Origin: Ilex aquifolium
Taxonomy: Eukaryota > Streptophyta > Magnoliopsida > Aquifoliales > Aquifoliaceae
Assembly (NCBI GenBank): GCA_951799425.1
Contig: OX637407.1
Span: 875,501-939,500, forward strand
DNA: 64,000 bases
Direction: 5' to 3'
The position numbers were made by a program, and so were the translations under genes. The notes below the pieces were generated by a model, which was not told the DNA's origin, searched no databases, and was given only the letters and a program-made list of their open reading frames with translations. Numbering within the stretch: the first letter of the stretch is position 1; each line of letters begins with the position of its first letter. Shown piece by piece: positions 60,439 through 64,000 of this stretch.

Positions 60439-62318
60439 TGATTAACCCTAATTAATGCAAAATGTAATTAAATTAAAAGGTCAATTGTGTAATTAAATAA
60501 AGTTAAACTAGTCAAAATAAATCTAATTAGGGTTAATGTGTGAATTAAGGATAATGCATTGAATGTTGTTCTTTTCAGGTTTTTATGCGTCAAAACGACG
60601 GGAGCCAATTATCAAAGCATGGAGAGCAACTTATCAAAGCATAGGGTGTAAATTATTAAAGCTCAAAACAAAGGGAGATCAAAGTGTAAATCAAGATTTT
60701 CTTGATATTTGTAATTAAATATCTTTTAGGATAAATATCTTTTAGGATATTTGTAATTAAATATCTTTTAGGATAAATATCTTTTAGGATATTTGTAATT
60801 AAATATCTTTTAGGATAAATATCTTTTAGGATATTTGTAATTAAATATCTTTTAGGATAAATATCTTTTAGGATATTTGTAATTAAATATCTTTTAGGAT
60901 AAATATCTTTTAGGATATTTGTAATTAAATATATTTTAGGATAAATATCTTTTAGGATATTTGTAATTTGGATGCCTATAAATACCCCCCTTGGGGGCTT
61001 GTAATGGGCATCATTCTCTTGTTTCATTTTTCTTGTAAAGAACATTTCTTCCTAGTGGAAAACACTCCAAAGGTCTTGAATCTTTTTCTTGAATCATCTT
61101 TCAAGTATTATTGCTTTATTTACTTTCTTGAGTTATTGTTTTCTTTTTATTAGATCTTGGTTGTGAATTAAACACCAAGAAGTTGTTGTTTTCTTTTTAT
61201 TAGATCTTAGTTGTGAATTAAACACCAAGAAGTTGTTGTTTTCTTTTTATTAGATCTTGGTTGTGAATTAAACACCAAGAAGTTGTTGTTTTCTTTTTAT
61301 TAGATCTTGGTTGTGAATTAAACACCAAGAAGTTATTGTTTTCTTTTATGTTTTTATTATATCTTGGTTGTGGATTAAACACCAAGAAGTTGTTGTTTTC
61401 TTTTATGTATTATCATCTCTTGGTTGTGGATTAAACACTAAGTATTTATTGCTTTCTTTTAATTTAAGTATTGTTTTCTTTTACTTCCATTGTTGGAGCT
61501 TCCTTCTTCCCCTTAGAGGAGTGAAACTCTTCCACTTTTCTAGAGCTTTACCAAAGCCGTGAAGGGTGGAACGTGATTCACTCATTCTTTGTCGAAGATC
61601 GGCTCCTTGTTTAGCTATTTTACTTTGTAACACCTTTTGGGGATGAGTACCATTCATCATTCTAGCTTTACCATAGCTATGAAGGGTGAGTAGTCCTCAT
61701 TCACTCTTTGGGAAGGGATGATAGATATGTAAAAGATTAATCCGGACATTATGTTTGTGTATCACCTTTATGCTTAAACGTTCTATACTCCACTTGATTT
61801 TTGGGTGATTGAATGCACCTAGCAAAGTAAAGGTACTTTGTATAATCAACGGATCTTTCTATGATAAATGGATGACTCCTACATGGAAAGATCCATTGAT
61901 TCAAGGCAAGTACCCTAACTAACTCTTCATGACAAACTTTCAATGTCCACCATTATTGCACTTCATTCCTATCTTCCGATTAATTTGCCGTTGACACGGG
62001 AGTTAATTGAGTTATAAAGCATAAACATAATGCACCGGATAATCAACTACATATTCTGATTCCCGAACCAAAGAGTGTTTGTTACATTTAATCATCTTAT
62101 ATTTTGTCTAGAAAAATACCCATTGGAAAGAATTTTACATTCTATCCAAAACTTCCCACAACTTCAAAATCATAATATTTCCAGTTACAAGTCTTTCTCA
62201 CTATTTACTTCAAAGAACACCAACCATAGTTCCCTGAGGATTCGACTCTGGACTCAAACCAGATTATTACTACAACTTGACCGCCTGCACTTGGGTGTAC
62301 ACATTTCGGATCAAGTCA
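60439..62318 (+). repeat. LTR2 of C (shared middle LTR)
   Basis: An 1880-bp LTR with six 42-bp units (60704-60955) and a good TATAAAT box (60977-60983). It is preceded by the polypurine tract TTTAGGTTGGGGGGTG and followed by a primer site, so it is at once the 3' LTR of the first unit and the 5' LTR of the second. Confidence 0.9.
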
Positions 62319-64000
62319 AGTTTTTGGCGCCGTTGCCGGGGAATCATAAAAGGTGTTTTTTTTAGAAAAAAGTGAAAAAAAAAAAAAAAACCTCTCTTTT
62401 TGTTTATATTTTTGCCTTATTGTGAATAATTTTGTTTTATGACTGACACCAATCGCCTCTTTCAAAATTTGCCTGCTGAATCTTCTGGGTCTGTAAATCA
62501 ACTTGAACCACCTTCACCCAAATCAGAAGCCGATTCTTGTAACTTCAATATGGCAAATATTGATAGGCAGGGTGAAGATCATGTGAGAGAGGGGGAAGTA
62601 CCCAACATTCGAACATTGCGAGATTACTTACATCCCACAAGGAATAGTGTCCCCTCTTGTTTTATTTTTCCTGAAAATGCTCCCCTCTTTACTGTAAAGC
62701 CGGGGACAGTGCAGTTATTGCCCGTGTTTCATGGATTGGATGCAGAAAATCCGTATCTGCATATCAAAGACTTCGAAGAAGTGTGTGGAACATTTCAAGA
62801 CAATTCTGAATTGACAAAAATGAAATTGTTTTCTTTCTCTTTGAGGGATAAAGCCAAACAATGGTTACATTCTTTAAAATCTCTTTCAATCCCTAATTGG
62901 CAGGCTCTACAGAATGAATTTTTCAGAAAATTCTTTCCTCTGCACCGCACTAATACACTCAAAAGACAAATCATGAATTTTTCGGTCAAAGAAGGGGAAA
63001 CTTTTTATCAAAGCTGGGAGAGATTCAAAGATCTTCTCCAATCTTGTCCACACCATGCTTTTGAAAATTGGACTTTGGCAGGTTTTTTCTATGATTCCTT
63101 GCCCACTAGGTTACGACAGTTTGTCGAAATGATGGCTCAAGGAGAGTTCATGGGAAAAAGTCCGGAGGAGGCATTCAATTTTTTTGATACCATATCTGAC
63201 AGTTCTCAAATGTGGGACTCAGCCTCTCCTACCACTGTAGAAGCCAAACCACCTACTTTCCAAGGGGGTAAGTATGTCTTGAGAGAAGATGATGATCTTA
63301 GAGCAAAAATGTCCACTTTGTCTCGAAAGCTTGAAGCTTTAGAGATGAAAATGGTCCATCAAGTTGATGTTGTCCCTCCCACAGAACAAGTGTGTGGGAT
63401 TTGTGCGCTAACAGGGCATCCTACTGGGGAATGCCCGACCATTCCGGCATTCAAAGAAGTTTTGTTGGTACAAACAAATGCCATTTCCAATTTCAACAAG
63501 CCTTACTCCAACCCATACTCTGAAACATACAATCCAGGGTGGCGGAACCACCCAAATTTCAGTTGGAGAAACACACAACCAACCCCCATGAATCAGCAAC
63601 AAGGTCCACAACAACCAGCTCAAGGACCTCCACAATATCCTCATCAACAAGGGCCACCACATCCACCTCAAGTACCTCCACAATATCCTCCATATCAACC
63701 ACCACACAAAAGGAGCCTTGAAGATACATTGAATCAATTCATGCAAACCCAAATGAGCTATAACAATAGTTCTACTCAGGCTTTTATTGATTTCAAGGCC
63801 CAGACCACACAATCTTTTGAGGATCTCAAAGGCCACATTCAAAAGCTGACCCAGTCCATGAGCACACATGAGAAGGGAAAATTTCCTGCCCAACCAAAGC
63901 CTCCACAAGGCCAATTTCAGGTGGGAAATCCATCAACTATGGAAACTCCACAAGACCAAGCCAAAACTGTCACCACATTGAGAAGTGGCAAAAAGATTGA
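62319..64000 (+). mobile_element. Second internal copy of C, start only
   Basis: It begins with the primer site (62325-62342), then gag from 62550, aligned with 50300 onward at an offset of 12,250 bp. About seven base differences from the first copy are visible in 1.7 kb. The gag core and CCHC knuckle are present, and the sequence runs off the window in the linker before protease. The unit cannot be judged whole or broken from this part. Confidence 0.88.

Larger units (their letters stand above)
48238..64000 (+). mobile_element. Athila-like tandem array C: LTR-internal-LTR-internal, running off the window
   Basis: LTR (48238-50070), internal (50071-60438), LTR (60439-62318), then a second internal copy from 62319 to the window end. 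The second copy starts again with primer site and gag, so the middle LTR is shared, as in G. The first internal holds gag-pol (about two or three breaks), two copies of the small basic ORF, a 3' UTR and a polypurine tract. The LTRs differ at about seven bases by eye plus repeat-number changes, so the element is young. It starts within pol of F. Confidence 0.9.

Overview
This window is plant nuclear DNA, most likely eudicot pericentromeric or otherwise gene-poor heterochromatin. Every stretch I can identify belongs to LTR retrotransposons of the Ty3 superfamily. There are two groups: Tekay/Del-type chromoviruses (initiator-Met tRNA primer sites, CCHC gag, chromodomain-like tail) and Athila/Tat-type elements (Asp-tRNA-like primer sites, long 3' regions with extra genes). 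I see no host gene, tRNA or rRNA.

Layout, with names used throughout. A (1-6556, +): 3' part of an Athila-like element with two accessory ORFs and its 3' LTR. T1 (6557-14318, -): Tekay-like element cut by A; its LTR holds S, a solo LTR (11148-12966) with target duplication GAACC. E (14319-18130, -): Athila/Tat-like gag plus 5' LTR. B (18131-20348, +): Athila-like 3' UTR and 3' LTR. T2 (20349-23699, +): very decayed Tekay-like pol and LTR start. D (23700-23826 and 41331-43555, +): Athila-like LTR and gag start, split by G. G (23827-41325, +): a Tekay-like tandem array, LTR-internal-LTR-internal-LTR, flanked by perfect target duplications GTTTC. F (43556-48237, -): Tekay-like pol with a truncated LTR. 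C (48238 to window end, +): Athila-like element that is also a tandem array, LTR-internal-LTR-internal.

The junctions fit a deep nest: T2 was hit by B and by D; B by E; E by T1; T1 by A and S; D by G; F by C. T2 looks oldest. G and C look youngest, since their LTRs differ by only a handful of bases by eye.

Two themes stand out. First, most of the LTRs carry arrays of short palindromes, usually just upstream of a TATA box: CGTTCGAACG in A, decayed TTCGAA in B and T2, GTACCGGTAC in G, T1 and S, an 18-bp TTCCGGAA-centred palindrome in E with a trace in D, and AT-rich inverted repeats in C. The palindrome type does not follow element kinship. In A the same palindrome array also precedes a second, internal TATA box in front of an accessory gene. 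Second, the Athila-like elements carry an intact small basic protein gene with a C-C-H-C zinc-binding-like motif (once in A, twice in C), each with signs of its own promoter and leader, and a conserved 3' UTR with a hairpin that shows a compensatory base-pair change.

All identities and counts here were read by eye. No alignment or database search was run.
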